Assembly: GCA_902796025.1 (NCBI GenBank)
Contig: CADBNW010000217.1
Span: forward strand, 21,432 to 85,431
From: an uncultured Eubacteriales bacterium
GTDB taxonomy: Bacteria > Bacillota > Clostridia > Christensenellales > Aristaeellaceae
Length of the DNA: 64,000 bases
Direction: 5' to 3'
In this document: piece after piece, positions 17,165-26,377 of the stretch
Layout: each line of letters opens with the position of its first letter
How positions within the stretch are numbered: position 1 is the first letter of the stretch
Position numbers and translations under genes: made by a program
Notes under the pieces: model-generated
Told to the model about the DNA's origin: nothing
Database searches by the model: none
The model's input: only the letters and a program-made list of their open reading frames with translations

Positions 17165-19039
17165 ATGAAAACACTGGTTGTGGCGGAGAAGCCCTCCGTC
17201 GCGCGGGATATCGCCCGGGTGCTGAAGGCCAATCAGCGGGGCGAGGGCAGCCTGAATAACGATCAATACATCGTAAGCTGGGCGATCGGCCACCTTGTGA
17301 CCCTGAAGGAACCGGACGAACTGGACGAGCGTTACAAAAAATGGCGGCGGGAGGATCTGCCGATCCTTCCTTCGCTTTTGCCGCTTAAGGTCATAAAGGA
17401 CACGCAGGCGCAGTTCAAGATTTTAAAGCAGCTGATGAACGACAAAGAGGTCGAATCCATCATCTGCGCCACGGACGCCGGGCGGGAGGGCGAGCTCATC
17501 TTCCGCTACATTTACGAAATGGCGGGCTGCAAAAAGCCCTTCGGACGGTTGTGGATCTCCTCTATGACGGACGAAGCCATAAAGCAGGGCTTTGCCAATA
17601 TAAGGCCCTCCAGCAGCTATGAGGGCTTGTACGCCTCCGCCAAATGCCGCTCGGAAGCGGACTGGCTGGTGGGTATGAATGCAAGCCGCGCCTTTACCCT
17701 GCGCTATGGTGCGCTGCTCAGCGTCGGGCGCGTGCAGACGCCGACGCTTGCGCTGATCGTAAAGCGGGAAGAGGAGATCCGTAGCTTCGTCCCGCAGGAT
17801 TACTGGGAGCTTACTGCATATTTCGAGGCCTGGAAGGGCTTGTGGTTCGACCCAGCCAGCAAATCCACCCACATCGAAAGCAAGGAAAAGGCGGATCAGA
17901 TCGCCTCGAAGGTCAAGGGTAAAACGGGTGTCGTCACCCAGTGCCAGACCCAGCAAAAGCGCGTGCCGCCGGAAAAGCTGTACGACCTTACCACCCTGCA
18001 GCGCGAGGCCAACCGCAGATTTGGCTATAGCGCGCAAAAGACGCTGGATATTGCGCAAAGGCTCTACGAAACGCATAAGCTTTTGACTTACCCAAGAACG
18101 GATTCGCGCTACCTCTCGGACGACATGGCGCCGAAGGTCGAAAAGACACTTCGGATGCTGCCGGAGCCCTACAAGGCGCTGGTGGACGCGGTGCTTCCGC
18201 TTGCGAGGGCGGATCGCATTTACGACGCTTCAAAGGTAAGCGACCACCACGCGATCATCCCGACGGATAAAAAGCCGCTGCTTACGAGTCTTAGCGCGGA
18301 GGAAAGAAACATCTACGACCTCGTGGCTAAGCGCCTGATCGCGCAGCACTATCCGGATTATGTGTACGACGCCATGACCATCGTTACCGAGGTGGAGGGC
18401 GAAAGCTTCAAAACCAACGTGAACCGCCAGGTACAGGAGGGCTGGAAGCGCGTCTACAGGGGCGACGAAAAACCGGAGGGCAAGGAAGAAGAGGAAATGA
18501 GCCAGACCCTGCCGGAGGTCAAAAAGGGTGACAGCGCCCGCGTTTCTAAAACGAGCATCAAAAAGCAGGCCACGAAGCCCCCGGCCCACTACACGGACGA
18601 CACGCTGCTCAAGGCCATGGAGGACGCAGGCAAGTCCATCGACGACGAGGAGCTGCGCGAAAAAATGAAGGACGCGGGCCTTGGCACATCGGCTACGCGC
18701 GCGGCGATCATCCAGCGCCTCATCAGCGTGGGCTACGCAAAGCGGGAGAAAAAGACCATCCTCTCCACGGAAAAGGGCGATAAGCTGATCCAGGTCGTGC
18801 CGGTGGAAATGTCAAGTGCCGTCACCACAGGCAAATGGGAGCGGGCGCTTTCGAAAATGGCGAAGATCAACGACGCGGATGAGATCGCGCAAAAGCGGGA
18901 AAAGTTTATGGCCAGCATCCGGAATTATTCCACGTTTTTGATCCAGTACGCCTTTACGCAGGCGGGAAACGTAAGCTTCTCCAGAGAAGAGTTCAAAACA
19001 GGAAGGAAACGCAAAAATGCAAAACGAAGCAATCCGTAA
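17165..19039 (+). CDS. topB: DNA topoisomerase III
   Basis: A type IA topoisomerase that decatenates DNA through a transient tyrosine-DNA bond. The Toprim domain begins VAEKPSVARDIARVL and carries DAGREGELIFRY (Asp104 region). The catalytic tyrosine is Tyr309 in LLTYPRTDSRYLSDDM. At 624 residues it is a compact form without C-terminal zinc fingers; the tail is basic (FKTGRKRKNAKR). Its last 23 bases overlap the next gene, so the two are probably coupled. Confidence 0.95.
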   Translation: MKTLVVAEKPSVARDIARVLKANQRGEGSLNNDQYIVSWAIGHLVTLKEPDELDERYKKWRREDLPILPSLLPLKVIKDTQAQFKILKQLMNDKEVESIICATDAGREGELIFRYIYEMAGCKKPFGRLWISSMTDEAIKQGFANIRPSSSYEGLYASAKCRSEADWLVGMNASRAFTLRYGALLSVGRVQTPTLALIVKREEEIRSFVPQDYWELTAYFEAWKGLWFDPASKSTHIESKEKADQIASKVKGKTGVVTQCQTQQKRVPPEKLYDLTTLQREANRRFGYSAQKTLDIAQRLYETHKLLTYPRTDSRYLSDDMAPKVEKTLRMLPEPYKALVDAVLPLARADRIYDASKVSDHHAIIPTDKKPLLTSLSAEERNIYDLVAKRLIAQHYPDYVYDAMTIVTEVEGESFKTNVNRQVQEGWKRVYRGDEKPEGKEEEEMSQTLPEVKKGDSARVSKTSIKKQATKPPAHYTDDTLLKAMEDAGKSIDDEELREKMKDAGLGTSATRAAIIQRLISVGYAKREKKTILSTEKGDKLIQVVPVEMSSAVTTGKWERALSKMAKINDADEIAQKREKFMASIRNYSTFLIQYAFTQAGNVSFSREEFKTGRKRKNAKRSNP

Positions 19040-19919
19040 GGCGCTGGACGAAACCGCGCAGGCGCTTATGCGCTTTGGCGGCGAAAACGAGTTTTTGACC
19101 TATCCGGGGCGGGGATTGCCGGACAGGGAAGCCATCGTGCGCGTGACGCGCACGCTTCGAAGCGCGATGTTCCCCGGCTTTTTTGACATTCCCGCCGCGC
19201 ATGATAATCCTTACGCGCTGCCGGCTGCGCTCTCCAATGCCTGTCAGCTGCTTTTGGAGCAGGCGGAAAGCGCCTTTGGCACCCGAAATCCTCAGATCGA
19301 GGCAAGACGCCTTGCGGAGGAAGCAATCGAGGGCTTTGTAAAGGCTCTTCCGGAGGTTCAGCGCCTGCTTTCCACGGATGTAGAGGCCCTCTACAACGGG
19401 GATCCGGCTGCGCATTCCCACGTGGACGTGATCTTTTCCTACCCCGGGCTTTTGGCGATCAGCGTCTACCGTCTGGCGCACGAGCTTTACCGGCTGAATG
19501 TACCGCTCATTCCAAGGATGATGACCGAATACGCTCACGAGAAAACGGGCATCGACATAAACGCCGGCGCTACGATCGGCAACCACTTCTTTATCGACCA
19601 CGGAACGGGCGTGGTAATCGGTGAAACCACCGTGATCGGCGATCAGGTAAAGCTGTATCAGGGCGTGACGCTGGGTGCGCTCTCCACCCGCAAGGGACAG
19701 CTGCTAAAGGGCATCAAGCGCCATCCGACCATCGGCAGCCGCGTCACGGTCTATTCCGGCGCTTCCATCCTGGGGGGCGAAACCGTGATCGGCGACGACT
19801 GCATCATCGGCTCAAACGCCTTCGTCACGGGCTCCGTTCCGCCCTGCACCAGGGTCATGAACGCAAGAAGCGAGCTCAGCTTTCGCAAAATGAACGCGGA
19901 CGTGTGGGAAAACAGCTAA
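19017..19919 (+). CDS. cysE: Serine O-acetyltransferase, EpsC/CysE type
   Basis: Acetylates L-serine to O-acetylserine, the entry to cysteine synthesis. The N-terminal helical domain (about residues 1-170) includes SHVDVIFSYPGLLAISVYRLAHEL, and the C-terminal left-handed beta helix has hexapeptide repeats: GATIGNHFFIDHGTGVVIGETTVIG, then YQGVTLGALS and GDDCIIGSNAFV. The active-site histidine lies in FIDHGTG. At 300 residues it matches the long EpsC form seen in Clostridia. GGAAGG precedes the ATG within the end of topB. No cysteine synthase gene is nearby. Confidence 0.92.
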   Translation: MQNEAIRKALDETAQALMRFGGENEFLTYPGRGLPDREAIVRVTRTLRSAMFPGFFDIPAAHDNPYALPAALSNACQLLLEQAESAFGTRNPQIEARRLAEEAIEGFVKALPEVQRLLSTDVEALYNGDPAAHSHVDVIFSYPGLLAISVYRLAHELYRLNVPLIPRMMTEYAHEKTGIDINAGATIGNHFFIDHGTGVVIGETTVIGDQVKLYQGVTLGALSTRKGQLLKGIKRHPTIGSRVTVYSGASILGGETVIGDDCIIGSNAFVTGSVPPCTRVMNARSELSFRKMNADVWENS

Positions 19920-19958
19920 GGGACGTAGCGTTAAACTAAAATTTCATTTTGTGAGATA

Positions 19959-19987
19959 TTGAATTTTGTGCCTGTATGTGGTATATT
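19959..19987 (+). promoter_or_regulatory. Sigma-A type promoter of the tyrosine T-box operon
   Basis: TTGAAT (19959-19964) and TATATT (19982-19987) stand 17 bases apart. The transcript would start near 19994, about 80 bases before the first recognisable part of T-box stem I. Confidence 0.7.
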
Positions 19988-20069
19988 CTAATGTAATGGC
20001 GGCTGAGGGACAACGGTTCTTCCGTCGCTGACTGAAATCCATGGCTTACAAGCCTGAACGCAGGCCCAC

Positions 20070-20302
20070 AGGGGCTTGATGCGATGAAGGAAAGAGTACC
20101 GTGTTTTGGAGTCTAAAGAGATACGCCGGTCGGTGCAAGGCGGAAGACAAAAAATGCGGGAATACGCTCCGGAGCAAGGCGGGCGAACGACAGTAGTCCG
20201 CTTCGGGTGCGCCCGTTACAGCGTCCACAAGGCCGGACACTCGTCCGGTGAACGGAAGTGGTACAGCGGTTTATACGCCTTCCCTTTGGGGAAGGCTTTT
20301 TG
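20070..20302 (+). ncRNA. T-box leader, tyrosine (UAC) specifier
   Basis: A tRNA-sensing transcription-attenuation leader. Stem I is visible: CCGTGTTTT (from 20099) pairs with AAAATGCGG, GTCT with AGAC and CGCC with GGCG, around a distal loop containing CGGTGCAA and an AAAGAGATA bulge. AGTA on the 5' side and GAATAC (20160-20165) on the 3' side form the specifier loop, giving UAC, a Tyr codon, at 20163-20165. Stem III is CCGGAC/GTCCGG (20233-20248). The T-box element AAGTGGTACAGCGG is at 20256-20269; its TGGT would pair with a tRNA ending ACCA, as tRNA-Tyr does. The antiterminator GGAAG/CTTCC competes with the terminator at 20277-20301. It controls the aminotransferase-tyrS unit. Confidence 0.92.
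20277..20301 (+). terminator. Attenuator terminator of the T-box
   Basis: GCCTTCCC (20277-20284) pairs with GGGAAGGC (20289-20296), followed by TTTTT. Its 5' arm shares CTTCC with the antiterminator, so uncharged tRNA binding would prevent termination. Confidence 0.92.
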
Positions 20303-20318
20303 TATGGAGGAAAGGGTT

Positions 20319-21500
20319 ATGGAGTTTAACGAGAGTTATTTTGCCAAGCATATCGCGCCCATCAGCGGCAGCGCCATCCGTGACATTTTTAAGCTGCTGG
20401 GAAAGCCCGGCATGATCTCCTTTGCGGGCGGCAACCCCTCAAACGCCGCGCTGGAGCCTCAGGTGATCGGCCCCATCGCCAAAGAGGTCATAGAAGGGAT
20501 CGGCGCACCCATCCTGCAGTACGGCGCGAGCGAAGGCTTTATCCCTTTGAAGGAAAGCGCCCACCGGTACCTGCTGGACAGCGGCGTTCCCTGCAAGGAG
20601 AGCGAGATCTTGCCCACTGAGGGCTCCACGCAGGGCATGGATCTGCTGCTAAAGGCCCTGATCGACCCCGGCGACGTGGTGCTGGTGGAGGACCCCACCT
20701 TCCTTGGCGCGCTGCAGGCGATGAAGACCTACCACGCAAAGATCGTCGCTGTAAAGAGCGACGAGAACGGCATTTTGCCGGACGAGCTTGAAAAGGCGAT
20801 GAAGGAATATCACCCGAAGCTTGCCTACATCATTCCCACGTTCCAAAACCCCACCGGCGTTACCTTGAACGCGGAGCGAAGGAGGATGATAGCCCATCTG
20901 GCGTCGAAGTACGGCGTGATCGTAGCGGAGGACGACCCGTACCACGATCTGCGCTATACCGGCGAGAATCTGCCCACGATCAAGAGCTTTGACGAGGATG
21001 GCTGGGTGGTGTACCTTGCAAGCTTTTCCAAGATCATCTCTCCCGGCATGCGCGTAGGCACGATGGTGGTATCCTTCCCGGAGCTTATGCGAAAGTGCGT
21101 CATCGGCAAACAGTCCAGCGACCTGCACTGCCCGCTGATGACCCAGGCCATCGTGGACGCGTATCTTCGAAAGGGCCTTCTGCCGGAGCATCTTACCCGC
21201 ATCCGCGCGGGCTACAAGGCGCAGCTGGACGCGATGCTGAAGGGCTTTGAGGCGTTCCCGAAGGGGACACAGCTTATCAAGCCCGAGGGAGGCCTGTTTG
21301 TCTGGGCGGCGCTGCCGGAGGGCATGAACGCGACGCAGCTGCTTTCGACCGCCGTGGAAAACAACGTGGCCTACGTGCCCGGCACGCACTTCTATCCGGA
21401 AGGCGGCCATCACAACACCCTGAGGCTCAACTTCTCCAACAGCCCCGTGGACAAGATCAACGAAGGCATGGAGAAACTTGCAAAAATATTCAATAACTGA
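20319..21500 (+). CDS. PLP-dependent class I aminotransferase (T-box controlled)
   Basis: A 393-residue fold-type I aminotransferase. It shows YGASEGFIPLKES near residue 70, the PLP-binding NPTG region in PTFQNPTGVTL, the AEDDPYHDLRY motif, and the Schiff-base lysine in ASFSKIISPGMRVG. It resembles the LysN/2-aminoadipate and aromatic/valine-pyruvate-like group, so several amino acids are possible substrates. Control by a tyrosine T-box and the shared unit with tyrS suggest a role in tyrosine or phenylalanine supply; this is inference. The start at 20319 has GGAGG seven bases upstream; the ATG at 20304 has none. Confidence 0.88.
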   Translation: MEFNESYFAKHIAPISGSAIRDIFKLLGKPGMISFAGGNPSNAALEPQVIGPIAKEVIEGIGAPILQYGASEGFIPLKESAHRYLLDSGVPCKESEILPTEGSTQGMDLLLKALIDPGDVVLVEDPTFLGALQAMKTYHAKIVAVKSDENGILPDELEKAMKEYHPKLAYIIPTFQNPTGVTLNAERRRMIAHLASKYGVIVAEDDPYHDLRYTGENLPTIKSFDEDGWVVYLASFSKIISPGMRVGTMVVSFPELMRKCVIGKQSSDLHCPLMTQAIVDAYLRKGLLPEHLTRIRAGYKAQLDAMLKGFEAFPKGTQLIKPEGGLFVWAALPEGMNATQLLSTAVENNVAYVPGTHFYPEGGHHNTLRLNFSNSPVDKINEGMEKLAKIFNN

Positions 21501-21513
21501 GTGAGGAACACAA

Positions 21514-22752
21514 ATGAAAAACGCACTGGACATTCTGCGCGAGCGCGGATTCGTTGCGCAGGTAACATACGAGGACGAGCTGAACAAGGCCTTTGAGGAA
21601 GGCCCGATCACCTTCTACACGGGCTTTGACCCCACGGCGGACAGCCTGCACATCGGCCATTACATTCCGATCATGGCCATGGCACATCTGCAAAAAGCCG
21701 GACATAGGCCGATCGCCCTGATGGGCGGCGGCACCGCCATGATCGGCGACCCCTCCGGCAAAACCGACATGCGCAAGATGATGACCATCGAGACCATCGA
21801 CAATAACGTCGCCCATATCAAAAAGCAGATGGAGCGCTTTTTGGACTTTGACGAATCCAAGCCCAATTCCGCCATCATCGTAAACAACGCCGACTGGCTC
21901 AGAAACCTGAACTTCTTAAGCTTTATGCGCGAGATCGGATCGCTCTTCAGCGTAAACCGCATGCTTACCGCCGACTGCTACAGGCAAAGGATGGAGAAGG
22001 GACTTACCTTCCTGGAGTTCAGCTATATGCTGATGCAGTCCTACGACTTTTTGCAGCTGTTTGAAAAGTACGGTTGCAGCCTGGAGACGGGCGGCGACGA
22101 CCAGTGGAGCAACATGCTGGGCGGCGCGGACCTGATCAGAAGAAAGCTGGAAAAGCCGGCCTTTGCCCTGACCTTCAAGCTTTTGCTGACCCACGACGGG
22201 CGCAAGATGGGCAAAACCGAAAAGGGCGCGCTGTGGCTGGATCCCGCAAAGACCAGCCCCTACGATTTCTACCAGTACTGGAGAAACGTAGACGATGCGG
22301 ACGTGGAAAAGTGCCTGGCGCTGCTTACCTTCCTGCCCATGGAGGAGGTAAAGCGCCTTGGAGCTCTGAAGGACAGCCGTATAAACGAAGCCAAGGTCGT
22401 GCTGGCTTACGAGGTGACCAAGCTCATCCACGGCGAGGAGGAGGCCAACAAGGCCAAGGCCGCTGCAGAGGCGCTGTTCTCCGGCCAGGGCAGCGCGGGC
22501 TCAACACCTACCACAGAGGTGAGCGAGGAAGATTTGCAGGCTGAAAACCGCATTTTGGCCTGGGCTGCGAAGGTTGGTCTGTTCAAGAGCAACGGCGAAG
22601 CCAGAAAAGCCATCCAGCAGGGCGGCCTTTACATCGGAAACGATAAGGTGACCGATGAGGACGCCCGCATCACGCCGGAGATGCTTGAAGGCGAGGGCCT
22701 GCTCATCCGCCGCGGCAAGAAGGCCTATCACAAGCTGGTGCTCAAAAAGTAA
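21514..22752 (+). CDS. tyrS: Tyrosyl-tRNA synthetase
   Basis: A class Ic synthetase charging tRNA-Tyr. The signature HIGH is at residues 46-49 (SLHIGHYIP), GGDDQWSN marks the tyrosine pocket region, and the KMSKS loop appears as [10 protein letters not shown]-terminal S4-like RNA-binding domain occupies about the last 65 residues ([15 protein letters not shown]). At 412 residues it is full length. It lies 13 bases after the aminotransferase gene and under the same T-box. Confidence 0.97.
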   Translation: MKNALDILRERGFVAQVTYEDELNKAFEEGPITFYTGFDPTADSLHIGHYIPIMAMAHLQKAGHRPIALMGGGTAMIGDPSGKTDMRKMMTIETIDNNVAHIKKQMERFLDFDESKPNSAIIVNNADWLRNLNFLSFMREIGSLFSVNRMLTADCYRQRMEKGLTFLEFSYMLMQSYDFLQLFEKYGCSLETGGDDQWSNMLGGADLIRRKLEKPAFALTFKLLLTHDGRKMGKTEKGALWLDPAKTSPYDFYQYWRNVDDADVEKCLALLTFLPMEEVKRLGALKDSRINEAKVVLAYEVTKLIHGEEEANKAKAAAEALFSGQGSAGSTPTTEVSEEDLQAENRILAWAAKVGLFKSNGEARKAIQQGGLYIGNDKVTDEDARITPEMLEGEGLLIRRGKKAYHKLVLKK

Positions 22753-23387
22753 TGGAGCTGAAGCCTTATAAAACGCTGCTTGGGCGCGCGCAGGACGAGA
22801 TCGTGATCAACAAATCGCGCTTTCTGTGCTACGGCGCGCCCTGCGCGGACGAGACGGAGGCATTGGATTTTTTAAAGCAAGTGCGCGGCATCCACCCGGA
22901 TGCCACGCATCATTGCTATGCGTACGCCCTGCAGCCGAATATGGGCATCATGCGTTATAGCGACGATGGAGAGCCGGGCGGCACGGCGGGCCTTCCGATG
23001 ATGGAGGTCGTAAAGGCGAAAAACGTCACCAACTGCATCGTGGTGGTCACACGCTATTTCGGCGGTATATTGCTTGGGGCGGGCGGGCTGGTGCGCGCCT
23101 ATTCCCAGGGCGCGGCGCTGGCCATAGACGCCTGCGGGGTGGGCACGGTGTATCCCACCGCCCGCTATATGGTGGATATCGCCTACAACCTTTGGGGGCG
23201 GGCGGAGTACTTTCTTGCCTCGCAGCCCGTGGAGCTGGAGGACAAAAGCTTTACCGACAAGGTAAGCCTTACGCTCATCGTAAAAGCGCAGGACGAAGAA
23301 AAATTCATCACGGCGCTCACCAGCGCGCTTGACGGCAGGGTGGAGACGCTAAGACTGGAAGAATTGTACAAGGCATGGAAAGCATAA
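22752..23387 (+). CDS. YigZ/IMPACT family protein
   Basis: A 211-residue protein with the IMPACT N-terminal domain: GIHPDATHHCYAYAL, YSDDGEPGGTAGLPM, and VVVTRYFGGILLGAGGLVRAYSQGA. The C-terminal part is the small DUF1949-type ferredoxin-like domain. Family members bind ribosomes or translation factors in some bacteria, but the biochemical role is not settled. The ATG shares its A with the tyrS TAA (TAATG), so translation is coupled. Confidence 0.92.
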   Translation: MELKPYKTLLGRAQDEIVINKSRFLCYGAPCADETEALDFLKQVRGIHPDATHHCYAYALQPNMGIMRYSDDGEPGGTAGLPMMEVVKAKNVTNCIVVVTRYFGGILLGAGGLVRAYSQGAALAIDACGVGTVYPTARYMVDIAYNLWGRAEYFLASQPVELEDKSFTDKVSLTLIVKAQDEEKFITALTSALDGRVETLRLEELYKAWKA

Positions 23388-24559
23388 GAAAAAAAGCAGC
23401 GCGGGGAGTACTGGTCTACACCCTGTGCATTTTTATGGCGCAATGGATCCTGGCAAGCCTGCACTCCGCTGTGGGCGCGTATCAGACGGAGGTCATAAGC
23501 GCCTACGCCCTTGAGGACTCGGCTAAGGGGCTCGTGTCAAGCACGCTGAGCCTGCTTACGATCATCACCTTTGCGGCGGTTTTGCTGCTTAGCGGGCGCG
23601 TTCAAAAAAGCAGGATGCTGCTGTTTGGGCTTGCGCTTGCTGCGTGCTCGCTTTGCCTGATCGCCCTAAAGGGCGTAGAGCGCAGCTATGGACTGCTGCT
23701 TTGCCTGATCGCCTTTGCCGGGATCGGCTGTGGCTGCATCGACAGCCTTGGAAGCGCGGTGCTTAGCGAGCTCTATCCCGGAAAGGGCAGCGTGATGAGC
23801 CTGTATCACGCGACCTACGGCTGCGCGGGCCTAATGATGCCCTTTGTATTTGGGCTTTTGAGTGGCAAGGGCGTTTTTGGCGGCCTTGGCTTTCGCGGCG
23901 CTTATGCGTTTGTGGGAATGCTTGCGCTTTTGCCGCTTGCGGTGATGGCTCTTGGCGTTTTGCCGGGGTATCGAGAAGGAAGACAAGGCCCGGCCCGGCG
24001 CGTAAGCCCTGGTCTGATCGGGCAGACCCTTTCCGAAAAGCGGCTGCTGCCCGTGTTTGCAAGCGCCATCCTTGGCGGCATGTACCTAAACACCATGCTG
24101 GTATGGACGCCGCGCTTCATCGTCTATGGCCACGGGGGAGCGGAGTATGAAAAATGGGCGCTTGCCTGTGTGTATCTTGCAATCACCCTTTCGCGCCTGC
24201 TGATGTCCCTTCTAAAGCCGAATATGCGAAAAACGCTTTGGCTGCTTATGCCCGTATCCGCGCTGGGGCTGCTTGCGGCCATTTGGGTAAAGCAGCCGCT
24301 TTGGGCGCTGATATTTGTGTTTGCAAGCGTGTTTTGCTGCGCGCCGGTCATTCCCTTTCAGGTGACCATCGCAAGCGACATGCTGCCGGAGAAAAGATTT
24401 TTGATTACGCTTTTGCTGATGTTCATCATGATGCTTGGACAGACGCTGATCGCGCCCATCATCGGGGCTGCGGAAAGCGCCTGGGGCATCAATTCCGCGA
24501 TGTATCTTGCCGCAGGAGCGATGGCGCTTAGCTGGATCGCGGCGCTTAGGATAAAATGA
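23375..24559 (+). CDS. MFS transporter
   Basis: A 394-residue integral membrane protein with about 12 hydrophobic segments and a basic cytoplasmic loop near the middle (GYREGRQGPARR). The first half includes GIGCGCIDSLGSAV and YHATYGCAGLMMPF, similar to sugar/drug major facilitator proteins of the FucP/YfkF type. The substrate cannot be read from sequence. It overlaps the yigZ end by 13 bases and the next gene by an ATGA, so it belongs to the same unit. Confidence 0.85.
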   Translation: MESIRKKAARGVLVYTLCIFMAQWILASLHSAVGAYQTEVISAYALEDSAKGLVSSTLSLLTIITFAAVLLLSGRVQKSRMLLFGLALAACSLCLIALKGVERSYGLLLCLIAFAGIGCGCIDSLGSAVLSELYPGKGSVMSLYHATYGCAGLMMPFVFGLLSGKGVFGGLGFRGAYAFVGMLALLPLAVMALGVLPGYREGRQGPARRVSPGLIGQTLSEKRLLPVFASAILGGMYLNTMLVWTPRFIVYGHGGAEYEKWALACVYLAITLSRLLMSLLKPNMRKTLWLLMPVSALGLLAAIWVKQPLWALIFVFASVFCCAPVIPFQVTIASDMLPEKRFLITLLLMFIMMLGQTLIAPIIGAAESAWGINSAMYLAAGAMALSWIAALRIK

Positions 24560-25455
24560 TCACAAAGCTTACTTCGATCGTGCCCGCGGGTGCACAGGGC
24601 CTGGAGCTTGCCCGCTATATCGACCGCGCCTGGCCGATGCTTGGAAAGGCGCGCGCCGCAAAGCTGATAAAGCAAAAGCAGGTAAAGCGAAACGGCCAGC
24701 GCCCGGAGGGCGACTGCCGCTTAAAGGCAGGGGATGAGATCGTTCTCTATGTCGACGGGGGCTATGATACGAGTTTGAAAATCCTGTTTGACGACGGCTT
24801 TCTCATGGCGTTTTACAAGCCGCAGGGCCTGCCAGTGGATGTGGACGCCGAGGGCATAGGGGAGGATACGGCGCTTATGCGCCTTCGGCTCGTAAAGCCG
24901 GACGCGCGGCTTGTGCACCGGCTGGACACGGGAACGGGCGGCGTGATGCTTGCTGCGCTGTGTAAGAAGGCGGAAGACATGCTGCTTTCGCTTTTTCGGC
25001 AGCATCTGCTTATCAAAACCTATCTTGCCTGCGTTTGTGAAAGGATGGAAAAGCCGGATGGCAGGCTGACGGGCTTTCTTTTGAAGGACGAAGCGCGGGC
25101 AAGGGTGCGCGTTTTAGCGCAAAAGGCCCCCGGCGCGCTTTCCATAGAGACGATCTATTCTCTTATCGAAACCATACAGGAAAAGGGCGAAACGCTAAGC
25201 TGGCTCAGGGTGCAGATCCCGACCGGGCGCACGCACCAGATCCGCGCGCACATGGCTTCGATAGGCCATCCGCTCGTTGGGGATGACAAGTACGGACGGC
25301 GCGAGATCAACCGCGCCCTGAACGCAAAAGAGCCAAGGCTGTGGTGCAAAAGCATTGAAATCATGCCTACGCAGGAGGCCGGCGCTTACGCGGGAATGCG
25401 CTTTGAAGCGCCGGCGGAGGAGATCAAATGGGACAGTTGGCAGACGTTAAGCTGA
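24556..25455 (+). CDS. RluA-family pseudouridine synthase
   Basis: Isomerises uridine in rRNA or tRNA. A short S4-like N-terminus (KARAAKLIKQKQVKRNGQR, about residues 30-50) precedes the catalytic domain, which has HRLDTGTGGVMLAAL with the active-site aspartate and RTHQIRAHMASIGHPLVGDDKYG. At 299 residues it fits the RluD/YlyB-like group. The target site is unknown. The start overlaps the MFS stop (ATGA), and the end overlaps the HAD gene by 28 bases. Confidence 0.93.
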   Translation: MITKLTSIVPAGAQGLELARYIDRAWPMLGKARAAKLIKQKQVKRNGQRPEGDCRLKAGDEIVLYVDGGYDTSLKILFDDGFLMAFYKPQGLPVDVDAEGIGEDTALMRLRLVKPDARLVHRLDTGTGGVMLAALCKKAEDMLLSLFRQHLLIKTYLACVCERMEKPDGRLTGFLLKDEARARVRVLAQKAPGALSIETIYSLIETIQEKGETLSWLRVQIPTGRTHQIRAHMASIGHPLVGDDKYGRREINRALNAKEPRLWCKSIEIMPTQEAGAYAGMRFEAPAEEIKWDSWQTLS

Positions 25456-26270
25456 TCTGCATGGACATGGACGGGACGCTCTTCGGCTCCGGCGAGCAGA
25501 TCCCGGAGATAAACCTGTATGCGCTGAGGCGCGCAAGGGAGAGGGGCATACGCCTTGCCCTCGTCAGCGGGCGCAACTGGCGCTTTCTTGCCCAGCACGC
25601 AAATGCCATCGCGCCCGGCATCGCCATCGTGTCCGCAAACGGCGCGAGGATCGACGAGCAGCCCGGCGGTAAGTGCATATTCGAGGCTTCCTTTACTCCG
25701 GTCTTTGCCGACAAGGTCAGCCGCGTGCTTTGGGACAGCGGCTTGAATTATGAGGTCTACACAGACCGGTGCAATTACAGCTTTCGAAGCGAAAGGGTGA
25801 CGCCGCAGCATGCCTCTTCGCTTAAAAAGTACCTCCAAAAAGGACAGGTCGCGCGCCTTGTTTTGCGTAAAGGCCCAGAGGTCAGCGATATAAGCGGCAT
25901 CTACAAATTTGTGGCGTTTTGCGACGAGCCGGAAAGAATCGCAGCCCTGCAAAAGGCTCTGGACGAAAAAGAGATCGTGCATTCCTCCTCCTCCGCGCAA
26001 AATGTCGAGGTGATGCCGGAGGGTGTGGGCAAGGGAAGGGCTGTAGCGCTGCTTGCGCGGCACTTTGGCATTCCGATCGGGGATACTCTGGCCTTTGGAG
26101 ATTATACCAACGACATCGATATGCTTAAAAGCGCGGGACATGGCATCGCCATGGAAAACGCGGTCCCGGCGCTTAAAGCGGTTGCAGAAGCGCTGACCTG
26201 TGACAACCGCTCTGGCGGCGTGGGCCGCTTTATTCTTGAGCATGTGCTGGAAGAACCGACAAATGCATAA
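25428..26270 (+). CDS. Cof-type HAD-IIB phosphatase
   Basis: A 280-residue HAD hydrolase. Motif I is CMDMDGTLFGS near residue 10, motif II SGRNW, motif III includes the GKGRAVALLARHFG lysine, and motif IV is AFGDYTNDIDML. The Cof cap domain sits between motifs II and III. Family members dephosphorylate sugar phosphates, flavin intermediates or similar small molecules; the substrate here is unknown. GGAGGAG precedes the ATG inside the end of the pseudouridine synthase gene. Confidence 0.92.
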   Translation: MGQLADVKLICMDMDGTLFGSGEQIPEINLYALRRARERGIRLALVSGRNWRFLAQHANAIAPGIAIVSANGARIDEQPGGKCIFEASFTPVFADKVSRVLWDSGLNYEVYTDRCNYSFRSERVTPQHASSLKKYLQKGQVARLVLRKGPEVSDISGIYKFVAFCDEPERIAALQKALDEKEIVHSSSSAQNVEVMPEGVGKGRAVALLARHFGIPIGDTLAFGDYTNDIDMLKSAGHGIAMENAVPALKAVAEALTCDNRSGGVGRFILEHVLEEPTNA

Positions 26271-26287
26271 TATTCATCTGAAAAGTT

Positions 26288-26315
26288 TTTACACTGAATA
26301 AATATAAGATATATT
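26288..26315 (+). promoter_or_regulatory. Promoter of the arginine operon
   Basis: TTTACA (26288-26293) and TATATT (26310-26315) are 16 bases apart in the AT-rich gap before argC. An ArgR-box-like sequence fills the spacer, so a bound repressor would block polymerase. Confidence 0.7.
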
Positions 26316-26360
26316 TACTTTTACGCCCTTATATGCTAAACTTATGCGCATAATTATGCA
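26295..26360. promoter_or_regulatory. Pair of ArgR-type operator boxes
   Basis: CGCATAATTATGCA (26347-26360), containing the perfect palindrome GCATAATTATGC, matches the ARG-box pattern TGNATWWWWATNCA at all but one fixed position. A weaker copy, TGAATAAATATAAG (26295-26308), lies between the -35 and -10 of the promoter. Two boxes about 50 bases apart are a common arrangement for a hexameric arginine repressor. No argR gene is in the window. Confidence 0.7.
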
Positions 26361-26377
26361 TAAGGAATGGGCCGTAT

